In this document: one piece after another, positions 22,114-33,709 of the stretch
How the letters are laid out: each line of letters starts with the position of its first letter
How positions within the stretch are numbered: the first letter of the stretch is position 1
From: Rhizoctonia solani
Lineage: Eukaryota > Basidiomycota > Agaricomycetes > Cantharellales > Ceratobasidiaceae
Reading direction: 5' to 3'
Length of the DNA: 64,000 nt
Assembly: GCF_016906535.1 (NCBI RefSeq)
Contig: NC_057373.1
Span: 2,666,001-2,730,000, forward strand
Translations under genes and position numbers: made by a program
The notes under the pieces: generated by a model
Seen by the model: the letters and a program-made list of their open reading frames with translations, nothing else
What the model was told of the DNA's origin: nothing
The model's database searches: none

Positions 22114-24430
22114 GATCATGGTTCGGATGATTACGGTGCTTTAGGACTTATTCGACCGGTGTTCTTAGCCACTTTACACAGGCGGAATTAATAGTTAGCT
22201 CCTGGCCCCTTGTATCAGTCTGATCGGACACCCATGCTATCGGATACGAGTTCGTGGCATCATTGACACGTCTACTTGTGTATCCTCTGTGATAACTAGC
22301 TAGCGCCAAAGTTTGATGCACATAGCAATTGAGCTATCCTTTTTCAGCTCAAAGAGCTTGGCCTGAGAATAGTACCTTAAATAGATCGCGCACATATATT
22401 ATTTCAACAGTATACTTCATATGCGTGGGATACGAAGTAAAACGGTTTGACTCCCGCCAGTTTAGGCTCAACTGCCTGGTTCTCCGCGGCATTTTTTTGG
22501 GTCTACACCAAGCAGTGCGAAATGCCGTTATATGTTTGGGTCAATAGGAGTACTCCGTATGGAGATTGGGCATATAGCCCTTTCCCTCCTAGGCGAGGTG
22601 CACGCACATGACAACGGTTTGATGAAGCCAACAGTGTCCATATGACTACCTCCGATCACTTTCCTCTTCCCTTTTCCGCAGCATACAAGATATGTTGAAA
22701 TTTCAGACAACATCCAGAGCGCCGAGTGATCGACTGTGCGTCAACCGAGTGTTCGAAACACCAAAATTGCGTGCATCTTCGCCCCTGAGCAGACGAGTAT
22801 TAGAAGGTTGCAATTGGGAAGATCAATGATGTTCCTATTTCCTACTACAACCCCCAATGAAGAATCGCCAAGGAGATCTGCTTGGAGGGGAAATACTATC
22901 CATAATAGACGTTCATTGTGATGTCTCTTGGTATTTTATACCATTCCAAAGCTATCCTAGTAACGTCTAGAATTGGTGTGATCAACCAGTGAGGCTCGAG
23001 TTCCGCCCTTCGGGAGGGCCCACATGGCAACGTTCATGGCTTCAATTCCCCAGGCTGCGCTTTTCGACCGCTATAATAGCCAATTTCAAGCGTGCCGCAG
23101 GATGTCCAAATGTCAGACATTCGTCAACATACCGATTTTCGGCTGGGAAGTGCACGTTACAAGTCATTTCGTATGCCCGCAGTCAATGACTTTGAGAATA
23201 TCAGTATCTGGTCACTATATGCAATCCAAATAGTCATTAGGCTACCCGGGTTATATACGCAGTGAGTTTCAACTGTCTCAAATGTCCCTTGCCATTAAAC
23301 TCGGGCAATAATCAGTTTAATTTACACAATATAGCAAATCGCACATAGCCTGTCAGTAATATTGATGGGACGCGCCACAAGCTGTGGGTTCCGGCTTCGT
23401 AATCATGATTTTACGGGTCGGGTGCGCCCTATAACCGAATATATTCTCAGTGGTTTTATTCGGAAAGGTGTTAGCGAGGGGGTTAGATACGGATAAATTT
23501 TAGTATATTTCGCGTTCACCAGAGGTTTGACATGTAATAATAAATGAAGCTCTGGCCCACTCGGGGTGTAATAGCCCCAAACAAATGGCGTATTACGACT
23601 TCGATATGCATCGGCCCTGGCAATAGATATAGAAGCGTGTGCCTCCCGGCCTCATGTTCCCTAACGGCCACGTGAGGTACTCAAGGCAGCAGTTGAGTGT
23701 ATCGAAGTTGTTCAAATACGTAGTGGGTACCAATTAGGCCGATAGGTTCCGACTGATCAGATTAAGCAAATATCAAACCCAAGGCGCTGGGTGCAGCGTC
23801 ATGCCGTGTTTTTCTCCCCGAGTTACTGTCCGCAAAGGGGTCGAAAAACCAGATTTGAGGATGCTCTGAAGGATGCGTTGGTTGGCATGTTGGTCTGTTG
23901 ATCTAGGGACTGCTCCGCAGTCAGGAACAACTTCCTAGAGTGACTCCCATTCCGACGGCCGGCCCGTAGGTTCAAGCCGATGTTTGTGTGGACTTGGCAA
24001 TACCATATCTCAGTTGTCCCCTCCAGCAGCCAGCTCTTGGAGTTATATAACTAGTGCCAGCTTGTTGAGATCAACCTTCCCTCTAAATCAGATCCCACTG
24101 CTCATAGAGAAAGTGAGTATCCAGACTATCTTTCTTGGGCTCTTGCCGCCCCATTCGACCTATACCAAGTTTGTTGTCTGTAGCTCGGCACGACCCCTCC
24201 GTATCATCCCGGCACCGTCCTCTGTCCACAAACGTCGATTTGCCCCACCATTAATATGCAATAACCTGCGGGGCTGATCGTTCTCTAACTTGAACTGACT
24301 GTGCCTTCTCTAGACCAACATTTACGCCAAGGCGCCGGCGTCACTTCCGATCATAACATCTTAGCCGGTGAGCAATATTTAACCGTGTCAATCTCGACAC
24401 TTCTTATTCACTTCCCCCATCCAGCTCGAT
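22114..24430. other. 2.3-kb gene-poor region
   Basis: No recognisable protein, RNA gene or transposon end was found. Open frames are short and lack conserved motifs. One perfect inverted repeat, gccct-tcggg-agggc, lies at about 23009-23023. The last few hundred bases (from about 24100) probably form the promoter and leader of the following bZIP gene. Confidence 0.5.
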
Positions 24431-26258
24431 ATGGAGCTTGCGTCCGACCATCCTGTTCGTGACCACTCTGAGTCCAAATACTCTGACCCCCCTATTGGCT
24501 ATATCAATGTGCGTCGGCGTGAAGTTCGGCGGCCCCCGCCCACGGTTAATGTAAATCAGAGTGATGATGACGACGATTCCTCCGTAGAGGAGCTCAGAGA
24601 GCGTGCAGTTACACAAGGTAAGCTCCTTACCATAACTATTCCATCAATCCAATTCAGGCGCCACCATTATCCTATCTCCGCTGCTCATGCATCACCTTGC
24701 AGACAGCAGTCAATCGGATGGTGTCCATGATATGCAATCACATTTTCGAGCCCTACTGCCTAAGCTCACAAGCATCTCGAGTACAGAGCGCGCATCTCTT
24801 GCAGAGCATGCATACCCGACTGCATCTTCCCGTGATGGAAATGCTCGATTCGCGCGTGCCCCGAGCAGCTCTGGTCTTGCCCGCCATCGCGGAGGCCCGT
24901 CGACTATTGCAACATCACCTCGTGACCCCCCTCAACGGCGAGATAGCATATTGACTGCATCCGAGTCCAGCTTTGTGTCAGCCCCTTCTCCTTCCGTTGG
25001 GCCAAACGATCAGCTGCGTTCGCACGGGGAATCATCTAGCAACCATCTGTCAGACCATCCGTATCGGAGGCCAGGAAAGCATCGCGTTGGCGAGAGTCCC
25101 ACGCCTGAAGAATATATGGCGCTTCCACCCGAGGCGAAAAAGAAGGTCGACAACCGATTGAGTGCACGACGGAGCCGAGCGAAACGAAAAGGTACTTGTG
25201 GTACTGTCCTTCTCCAGATTGGATGCTTATCGTTTTCAAAGAGCATGTGCACATTCTTACTTCGACAATTGCGGAGCAACAAAATACCATTGAACTGTTA
25301 CGAATTGAAAACAAGCAATTGAACGATCACATCGCCAATCTTTCGCGTGCAGGATACTCCCTCCACGCGCCTCCGTTTCAACCAGGGCTTGTTCCTCATC
25401 CCAGCCCGCATCTTAGTCACGTGCAAGGACCCAGTCATGCCCATCCCTCTAGCCGTCAACCCGTTTCTCACCCACAACTCCCGCACTTGTCCGGTTCGCC
25501 TCGCCGATCTCACCTTGCCCATTCTCCAACTCTATCACACCCATCCACCTCGTCCGGTTTAGTCGCAGCAGCCGGACTACCCAGCGGCCCTGGGCAAGTT
25601 CCTATCCTCGGACATAATGTAGCCTCAGCATCCCGTTCGGACGCGAGTGGTAGCTATGCGGTCCAGGGCCGAGGCAGGTCTCGGTATGACAGTCCGGGGC
25701 GTGGCACCAAACGTGAGGTGGATGATGAAGTAGATGACAGGTTGCGCACAAGGGTGCGATATGCTAGTCCGGAACGGATGAATTGGGAGCGTGAATCCGA
25801 AGGCAGGCGGATGTCACATTCAAGTTTCCGCGTAGGTTTGATTTTGAGATGATAAATTTTTGATACTGACTCGTTCACAGTCATCTTCCCAGTCAGTAGA
25901 GTACCGCTCTCGATATGCTCCTAAACAGCCTGGACCTTCAAGCCGTTCTCCATCTCCACAACGATGGGACAACCTTCCACAGTCACTTGCAGCACGTCAA
26001 GATACCACAGAAGATGTTTCCAATTATCGAATCCCGATCCAAATATCCGGACAGGGGTCATTTTCCGATCGCCTCGCTACCCTCATACGGGTCCACAAGC
26101 GCGCCGTTCTCACGTACCAAAGCTCTCGGCGAGGTCAGATGACGAATCGGGAAGAAGACCGGATGGAAGGTGTACTGGTTGCCGCAGAGGCAATTGGAAA
26201 AGAAGTGGAGGAATTGACGGAAGAATTCCACTTTGTGGGTCGCCATGATGGCGATTAG
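24431..26258 (+). CDS. bZIP transcription factor
   Basis: The start at 24431 gives MELASDHPVRDHSESKYSD, with an acidic cluster (NQSDDDDDSSVEELRER) before the first intron. The long second exon is Ser/Pro-rich and ends in the basic region KKKVDNRLSARRSRAKRK; the N-x7-R core is NRLSARRSR. A 50-base phase-1 intron (25192-25241) falls right after the basic region. The zipper follows: EHVHILTSTIAEQQNTIELL, RIENKQLNDHIANL. The remainder is rich in His, Pro and Ser and likely disordered. A further exon begins after the intron near 25830-25880 and ends in EELTEEFHFVGRHDGD. The protein is about 560 residues. The DNA target cannot be predicted. Another bZIP gene in the window (44868-45556) has an intron at the identical codon. 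Confidence 0.8.
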
Positions 26259-26694
26259 CCGCCTCGCTCGGATATAGTTCATGAACTAGGGATATTGTAT
26301 ACATGTATTTCTCACTGCTGTTTGCCTTCGAATTTCCTCCTTTGCGTGGTGCTTTTTTATGGTTGCATACTTATGGAACACTGTTGGCATTGGTCCTTTT
26401 GTTATTTATTCGCTTATACCCGTTGTTACATACCCGTGCCATGCTCACATTCTCGCGCCTCATAATCGCATAACAGTTACAGCCTTCATTTGGTCAGCCT
26501 AACAGAATCGTGATCGCGAGATTTGCACGAGCTATTTTTGCCAGGAGTTAGCCATGCAGGGGCTTCATGCAAACCGAACATAGACCTTTTCAAGGTGACA
26601 GACTCCGGTGCTTCCTAGAACCTTCGACTTCTTTTTTAGCTGATGTCTACTGAGTCACGTGCCCAGTGCATTGAGGCTTGCAACAACCACTGAC
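26259..26694. other. intergenic region with composite TGAGTCACGTG site
   Basis: No coding potential seen; it holds the 3' end of the bZIP gene and the promoter of the mannosidase gene. At 26651-26661 TGAGTCACGTG overlaps an AP-1/Gcn4-type site (TGAGTCA) with an E-box (CACGTG), 34-44 bases before the mannosidase ATG. Confidence 0.4.
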
Positions 26695-29536
26695 ATGGCT
26701 GGGCTTCGGAAGGAGAACAATAAGGCACCAAAGTCCCAGGAAGGACTGAACAAGAACACTAGTCCCGAAGTACGTATATTTTACTTCTTTTATGCGCGTT
26801 AATTCACCGGTGAAGCTACAGAAGCCTACTAGTACTGGTTCTTTTTACTGGGCAATTGTTGCCGGTCTCCTTGGTTGCGCCCTTGCGGTATTTGTATCCC
26901 TATGCTGTATTGTGAATGAAACTGATATCTAGAACCGTCAGTTTTCCGGATTGATCCCGTTGAGCCGCTCTCCTACACCCCAAGCATCGCCAGTATCGCG
27001 CATTAATGTGAAGCTCGAAGTAGATATAGAGAAGCGGGATGCGATTGTCGCAGCCTTTCGTGTAAGTAAAACATGTACATGTTTACTCTGGACTTATTCG
27101 AGCATTGATGTTAGCACGCATATTCTGCATATGGTGTGTATTTGCCACGTCAGTTAGCGCTTAAGCTTACTTTTGCCACTTCGTTTCTCGTATTCGCATT
27201 CAGAACGAGATGCATTTGGTGCAGACGAATATCACCCAATAAGCCAAAAAGGATCGAATCTAACAGATGCCGGCGGGATTGGCTATACTATTGCGGACTC
27301 ATTGGACACGATTATAATGATGCAGCAACAAGGGTATGACTTTGATGCCGAGTATGAACGAGCGAAAACTTGGATACGAGACACCTTGAGCTTCGATCGT
27401 GATGCCAATTTCAATACATTCGAGGTATGGTTAGCACATTAGCATACACTCTCGCTCCACACTGCGCAAAGACTGAAATTCACATGGATAGACTACGATA
27501 CGTGTATTTGGAGGACTTCTTTCAGCGCATTTCTTGACAGCCGATGACGTTTACCTTCATAGAGCTCGGTACGGAAAAACCACTGGCTGATCAGGCTACG
27601 ACTGAATAATGCTCATTTGCATTCTTAATTCAGTGAACTGGCCGATCGGATTATGCCAGTCTTCGAGACTCCCTTGGGACTTCCAACTTCGATGGTAAAC
27701 TTGTGCGAATCAAAAAAGGCAGGTGGTGCGATGGATATTCTACTGAATGGGAAAATTCTGATATTTGTTCATCCAGGACGGCAAATGCACTAGCAAAGGA
27801 GTTCTTGATAAAGACAACGGCAAAATGATTAGCGTAGCAGAGGCTGCGACGTTGCAACTTGAGTTTAAATACCTAAGCTACCTGACTGAAGAAGACAGCT
27901 ACTGGCGGGCAGTTGAAAAGGTGCGCCATGCATCCCATTTTTGTACGTTGCTGACCAAAACTCGTGTTGTCTCAAGGTTATGGGAATCATCAAAAAGGCA
28001 GCAACCCAGCCGATCGTCCCCATATTTCTCTCGTACGCTCCTAACACCCGAAGCGTACCAACATCATATTCATATAACATCTAGCGCCGAAACAGGGCAA
28101 TTTGTTGTATCGGACATTCGACTTGGCTCGCGCGGAGATTCATACTATGAGTACCTATTGTGAGTATATCAATGTATATATTTTATCACCACCACTTATA
28201 TTTATGTAGAAAGCAATACTTGCAAACAGTAAGAGATTCTTCACAAAAGTCTTTCAGGTTGCTGAATAGTGATTTACGATAGGACCGTTCGGAAATAGTT
28301 TATCGAGTGGTAAGCATGAAATGACCTGATCGACACTTAGGTATAACAAGATGACCAGATGTACGATGACGCGATGGCCGCTATCCGGGAACACTTGTTG
28401 ATGAGGACACCGACGAGTAAGATTGTACACACTGGGGAGCTTCAGCCTACCCGCGCTGGTGGGTATCAACAGCGGTTAGCTTTCTCTCGCCCTTCCGGGG
28501 GCTTCCGTGGGCTAAGCATTCATTAGAGATTGGAAACTGGTTCCCAAGCAAGACCATTTAGTTTGCTTCCTTGGCGGGTCTTTGCTCCTCGGAGTGACAG
28601 ACGGTGGCCGAATGAGAGTTCCCCCCGACACTTCGAAATTCAATGAGCGCGAAAAAAATGATTGGACGATGGGTGTCAAACTTATAGAGGGTTGTATGGC
28701 AACTCATGAAACTGCTACGTACGTATGCTATCTACTGTGGGCTCCCCTCCCTGCCGGCTGAGCTGTTCCTCCTTATCGTATCTCTAGAGGACTTGCGCCC
28801 GAAATTGCCCATTTCAGAACAAAACATGACCCTCCAATGGTACGAGACCAAGCCCCACTTGATTGGTATATCAAAGGGACCACGGAGTGAGTTGCAGAAA
28901 CCATACACTCCATGTTCATTGGGATTCTCTTGTGGTAACGGCTAATTTCCACAAATTAGCATCGAAAACGATACATCATACGACGCGAGATATATTCTTA
29001 GGTGTGTACCATTATGTATTTTTCTGTCCGTCGTTCACCTCTAGTTTAGACCTGAAACAGTTGAATCTCTCTTCTTAGCATATAGGCTTACCGGTGATCC
29101 AAAGTATCGCCATTGGGGATGGAACATTTTCCAGTCTATCGAAAAGCATTGCAAAGTGTCTACAGGAGGCTATGCGACCGTGCTCAACGTTGACAAGCTT
29201 CCTGTTAGCTGGGACGACAAACAGGAAACCTTCCTCCTAGTAAGTTTATGATTCACATATTATAGAAGAGCTCAATTTAGGCTATTGATTCTTAGAGTGA
29301 AACCTTGAAGTATTTGTTTTTACTATTTTCTGACAATACCGTACTACCATTGGATGGTGAGTTTAATGGCAGAGCTTGTCAGTATTGTCCCTGACATTCA
29401 TACAACCTCTCAGAAATTGTTTTCAATACTGAAGTAAGGCGTTATTAACTCATCTTGGAGCTAATCAGAACTAATTCACTACCAGGCACACCCTTTCCCC
29501 GTGTTTACGCCTTCCTTGAAAACTGGGTTTGCTTGA
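26695..29536 (+). CDS. MNS1: GH47 alpha-1,2-mannosidase (ER/Golgi class I)
   Basis: Removes alpha-1,2-linked mannose from N-glycans in the ER or Golgi. The start at 26695 gives MAGLRKENNKAPKSQ; one intron later a single membrane anchor, FYWAIVAGLLGCALA, marks a type II protein. Landmarks in order: ERDAFGADEYHPISQKG, GGIGYTIADSLDTIIMM (family: TivDaLDTLxiM), AEAATLQLEFKYLSYLTEE, GDSYYEYLLKQYLQT, MYDDAMAAIREHLLMRTP, DHLVCFLGGSLLLG (HLxCFxGG), PEIAHFRTKHD, RPETVESLFLAYRLTG (RPExxES, bearing a catalytic glutamate) and FNTEAHPFPVF (calcium-binding T-E-A-H near the end). About a dozen introns; the exact splice around 27690-27790 is unsure. Full length, ending KTGFA. Confidence 0.9.
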
Positions 29537-29797
29537 GTACGCGCCTAAAAAATAAAAGGGCTTTTGCAGTTTGAATCAGGGTGTCAAATATACGAGAACC
29601 TGGCTGTATGCATATCTTGTATATTGTAGTATAGCCACCGATCGATACGATCGAGACCCCTATCGTGATAGAATTTACCTCATAAGGAAGCTGCCTTGCT
29701 GTGCTGCAATGAGGCCCGATCAATTCGATACAGCCGCCTTGCCCTCGACCTCGACCTCAACCACCAATACACTGATTACTATTATTTACTAACTACC

Positions 29798-30795
29798 ATG
29801 TCTGCCGTGCGTAGCGATTTCCCCCATGAACAAGTCTTTATTTAGTTCATTTCGTTGTATGCTAGCCCCAGGAATACGATGAAGATTTGAACCCCACCAC
29901 TACCGCTGGCTACAAGGTCACAGCCAAAAAGGTACGCGTGTATTATGCACAAGTCGCGTCATTCTAACATGTTGTCGTGTATTGGTCGTTTTTTACAGAC
30001 AGTTGACGAATACGGTACGCGTCTTTCTCGTTGATCGCGGCCCCACAGTTACTGACAGCCATTGTGACGCGTTTGCAGCTAACCTGGACGCCAACGACGA
30101 GTCGCTCGTACGCTGGAAGGCATCCCTGGGAATCGGTGCTGGGGGCGCTCCAGGTGCTGAAGCCAAGGTGCGTGACTGTTTGTATATTGTGGACACATCC
30201 CAACGATCATCCAGTTTATTATCAAGGAACTCTTCTTGAAATCGGATACGCTGCCCCCCGGAAAGACGGTTAGCTTAAACTTGGCTGACAAGGAGGCTAT
30301 GGAAGCAGCCAAGAAAAAGCCGATTACGATCAAGGAAGGGATAGACTACAGGTAGAGTAGATCACCTGTCACTTGTCTTTTTTTTTTTTACCAACCCCAC
30401 TTAGCGTCGGCCTGAAATTCGAGATAGAAAACGACGTAATCTCTGGCCTTCGCTATCTTCATGTTGTTAAGCGGGCTGGTATCAAAGGTGAGGCAACCTA
30501 GCCCGATAACATCGCGTTGCTAAAGTGCCTCCTCAGTCGACAAGCTTGAACAGATGATCGGCTCCTTTGGGCCCAAGGAGGGGGAGCATAGTGTCAATTT
30601 CGTCACGGAGGAATCACCTTCAGGGATAATAGCACGTTCGGGCACATACGACGTTGTAAGCCGAATCACGGACGACGATGGGCACGTTCACGCAGGTAGG
30701 CCTTGTGTTATATTTGAGCATCGACCACCCACTGACCGTGTGTATTATTACTGCAAGACTTCTCATGGTCCTTCAAACTTGCCAAGGAATGGTAA
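29798..30795 (+). CDS. RDI1: Rho GDP-dissociation inhibitor
   Basis: Cytosolic chaperone that extracts prenylated Rho-family GTPases (Cdc42, Rho1) from membranes and keeps them inactive. Exon 1 codes only MSA (9 bases). The next reads EYDEDLNPTTTAGYKVTAKK. A 16-base microexon (29999-30014) gives TVDEY, and the following exon NLDANDESLVRWKASLGIG matches the RhoGDI hallmark LdaxDESLxrWKxsLG. The immunoglobulin-like domain follows: FLKSDTLPPGKTVSLNL, TIKEGIDYSVGLKFEIENDV, ISGLRYLHVVKRAGIKVDKL, MIGSFGPKEGE and ARSGTYDVVSRITDDDGHVH, closing with SWSFKLAKEW at 30795. Seven short introns. Normal length (about 200 residues). The Bem1/Scd2 scaffold at 41.5 kb acts in the same GTPase pathway, but linkage here is probably coincidental. 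Confidence 0.94.
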
Positions 30796-31861
30796 ATGGC
30801 CCGTGTGGAGTTATTCTAGTGTATCGTGCTTGTTTCCTTTATTCTGGGCAATATTTTCATAACCCACCATGTCATGACGAAATAATGACCAATGTTAGTA
30901 CAGTAGTTATAAATTCTAGTACCGTGGGTCAATACCGTATAGTCCGAGAACAATAGGCGTGCCAAATATCTTGAAGGACCATGACCAATGTGGTGCGATG
31001 TGTTATGGCTGTGGTTAACGATCCTTGAATGAACATCAGAGAGCAGATTCTCCATGATTTGAGAGTTCATTTGTTTCCACCATAAGACTACTGACGTACA
31101 ACAGCATAGGAGCTGCCAGTCATCTCATGAGTACTCAGGGTACGTGCAGCCGTAGTTCACACTAACTCGCCGTGGATTTGAGTTACGTTGTAGTTAAAGT
31201 TACAATATCATATATAATAACATTGGCTCCTCTATAATGAGTCAGGAATCTTGTGCCAGTGTAGTTGGCAAGGCAAATACTCATTCATTAGGTTTTGGAT
31301 CTTACTCGAGATGCGGTCTCCGATCATTAAAAGGAGAGTCATATTGCAAGGCAAATTTGGCCCGGTGAATGGTTGGGCAGAGACTGCGTACAGTCAGTGC
31401 GGCAGTTGCTATCCAGAATATGTCCTTTTGCCGCACAACACGTCAGACATAGGCGCTTTTGTCAGGATACAATACATATCCATTCGTTTGTGTGGTAAGC
31501 CGCGAATACCAAGCGAGGGTTCTGGACACCGGTGACGTACATACTCTGACTTAATAAACATTCCGACCTTCGCAAGTCTATCACATTTTTAATTACTTCA
31601 GATATAATGCACTTAATTTACAGGACAAAATTTAGCTTGTTCTATCGATTGAAGTGAATAGCATGCTGCGGTAGATGCCTATACCTGCCCACAGGATCAC
31701 TTGATGTTGCTCGGCTGCTGTTGGTGCCAAGTTACAGGCCAAGTGTTCAGAAGACTTCACGTGAGCTGGGCGGCTCTTGCTTGTATTGTTTTTCTCCGCA
31801 ACGCTCTATGAAAAGAGCAACGTAACATGGGTTCCTTGCCTCACTCCCCGCCAACGTGGTC
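30796..31861. other. 1.07-kb intergenic region
   Basis: Holds the 3' end of the Rho-GDI gene and the promoter of the GH105-type gene. An open stretch at 31251-31535 shows no recognisable motif. No RNA gene or repeat was seen. Confidence 0.4.
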
Positions 31862-33376
31862 ATGTACTCTCCTCTGTGCTTGTTAGCCGTCGCTGCTTGC
31901 GCGGTCGTCAGCGCTGCACCGATTGCGGATGTTCCGGTGTTGATGCTTTCAGAAGCACAAATAAACCTTGTCCGCCAAAGGCTTATCGAGGGTTCTCAGC
32001 TTAGGCAAGTCGTGCTATTTTTGTACCAGCCCAGTTCCTGGCACTAAACCGCCACAAATAGTTGGGAGCTAGGAACGTCCACACAGGCCCTGTTAGAATA
32101 TGACTATCCTTCATTATCAGTCTATGGCCCACTAGGGCTCAAGATTCCAAATCCTATGGATGCTTCTCTTAGTCCTGGTTCGGTGTACTCGGTCACAGAC
32201 AGGATCGTCCAAACGCGGAACCCCTTGATAGCTGAAGGTTTCGTCTCTGACAGTGCGGTCGGCGATCCTCCCAGTGAGTAGTGTTAACCTCACTCAACAC
32301 TTTTTCACGGTCAAGTAACTGATGTGTCTGCCTGGCTTATAGGTCTAGGTGTTGCAATGCTTTTAGCAAACTTTTCAGGCGCAGCTGGAGGAGACTACAA
32401 CACTGCTATTCAGCAACAATTGGATTATCTCTTGACCAAAGCCCCACGGAACACTGACGGCGCAATATCGCACCGAATCGAGCAAGTCCAACTTTGGAGT
32501 GACAACGTATACATGGTCCCGCCGTTTTTGGCCTACTATGGGGCGCTTCATAATAACGCTTCGATGATGACGGAAGCATTCCACCAAGTAAGTACTTGCA
32601 TGGCGGAAACATAATTGCTTCCGCATGAATAGACCACTGTATTGATCTGACCTTTTACTTTTTAGGTGCAAACATACCGTAACACCTTGAAGGTTGACAG
32701 GTACACAGGATTATGGAGGCATATTCAACTTGGTGAAAACGTGGATGTGGGCCACTGGTCGACAGGAAACGGCTGGGCTGCAGCTGGAATGATGCGTGTA
32801 TTGGCAACCATGGCCAACTCTCCACTAGGGGCGTCTTATCCTAATGAGCAAGCTCTTCTTGCTCGTTGGATTTCGGGGATTTTGACTTCGGCCTGGGCGT
32901 ATCAACTGCCGAATGGCACTCTTTACAATTATGCAGACCTTTCTTCACCGGCTTCTGTAACGCCGTCCTATACTGCGTCCCCATCCACCGCCTTTTCGGA
33001 TGCATCTGGGACTGCTCTTCTAGCAGCGACGACATATAGACTTGCAACGCACCTTGTACGCCATCCGACTCTCACTTTTCAAGACAATGGTGCTTCCACG
33101 ACTCGGTCTCTGACAGCGATATTGGCTGGAGAAGGCTACAGTGTCCGCTCGCTACTTGACCCGGCTGCTCTTGCTCGCAAAGGTGTCTCCGAAAGTATCG
33201 ATCCTAGCACAGGGTGGTTACAGAACGTTGCCAATCCGTACAGCTATTCGCAGCGCGGCACGGTTAGCCCTGAAGGACAAGCGTTTGTTCTTATGCTCGA
33301 AGCCGCAGCAAGAGACTGGGAGTCTACGATCAAGACAACCGACCGAAACGCTCTCGAAGCATCTTTGGGAGCATGA
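31862..33376 (+). CDS. secreted GH88/GH105-type hydrolase (unsaturated rhamnogalacturonyl hydrolase-like)
   Basis: Predicted extracellular (alpha/alpha)6-barrel hydrolase of the GH88/GH105 clan, enzymes that remove unsaturated uronic acid from pectin or similar fragments. The start at 31862 gives the signal peptide MYSPLCLLAVAACAVVSA before AP. Family landmarks: LTKAPRNTDGAISHR, EQVQLWSDNVYMVPPFLAYY (typical W-x-D-x-x-y/F-M-x-x-PFLA), YTGLWRHIQ, DVGHWSTGNGWAAAGMMRVL (family: W(a/s)RGNGW) and GTVSPEGQAFVLMLEAAARD near the end. The usual arginine of the WARGNGW motif is Thr here (HWSTGNGW), a subfamily feature seen in fungal members as far as I know. Three introns, all in the first half. About 440 residues, complete. 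It ends in NALEASLGA. Confidence 0.82.
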
Positions 33377-33709
33377 TTCATACGTACCTTTTTTACGAGT
33401 TACGATTTCAAGAACAATTCACGAACTCTAGGTTATTTGCTGTACACCAAGCCCTATTATGGCTCACGGACATATTATATTTGTATGGTTCTGTGTTTTT
33501 CTCCTCTCTTACGACAGGCCTTTTTGCCTTTGGGTGCCACGTTCATCAAGCGTGGTACTTGAAAGGTACTTGTAGCTATGGTCATGTTTGATTTATGATG
33601 TATAAAACATACAAATGGTATAAACACAATAAACGGTTACGTAGTGACAGAACGAAGGAACATGACCAAGAACAAAAGTCCGTATTAGCATATACGTTAA
33701 TTAAGGAGA
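33377..33709. other. convergent 3' region
   Basis: AT-rich 333-base gap between the stops of the GH105-type gene and the proline-rich gene. No gene is visible; it presumably contains both polyadenylation regions. Confidence 0.4.
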
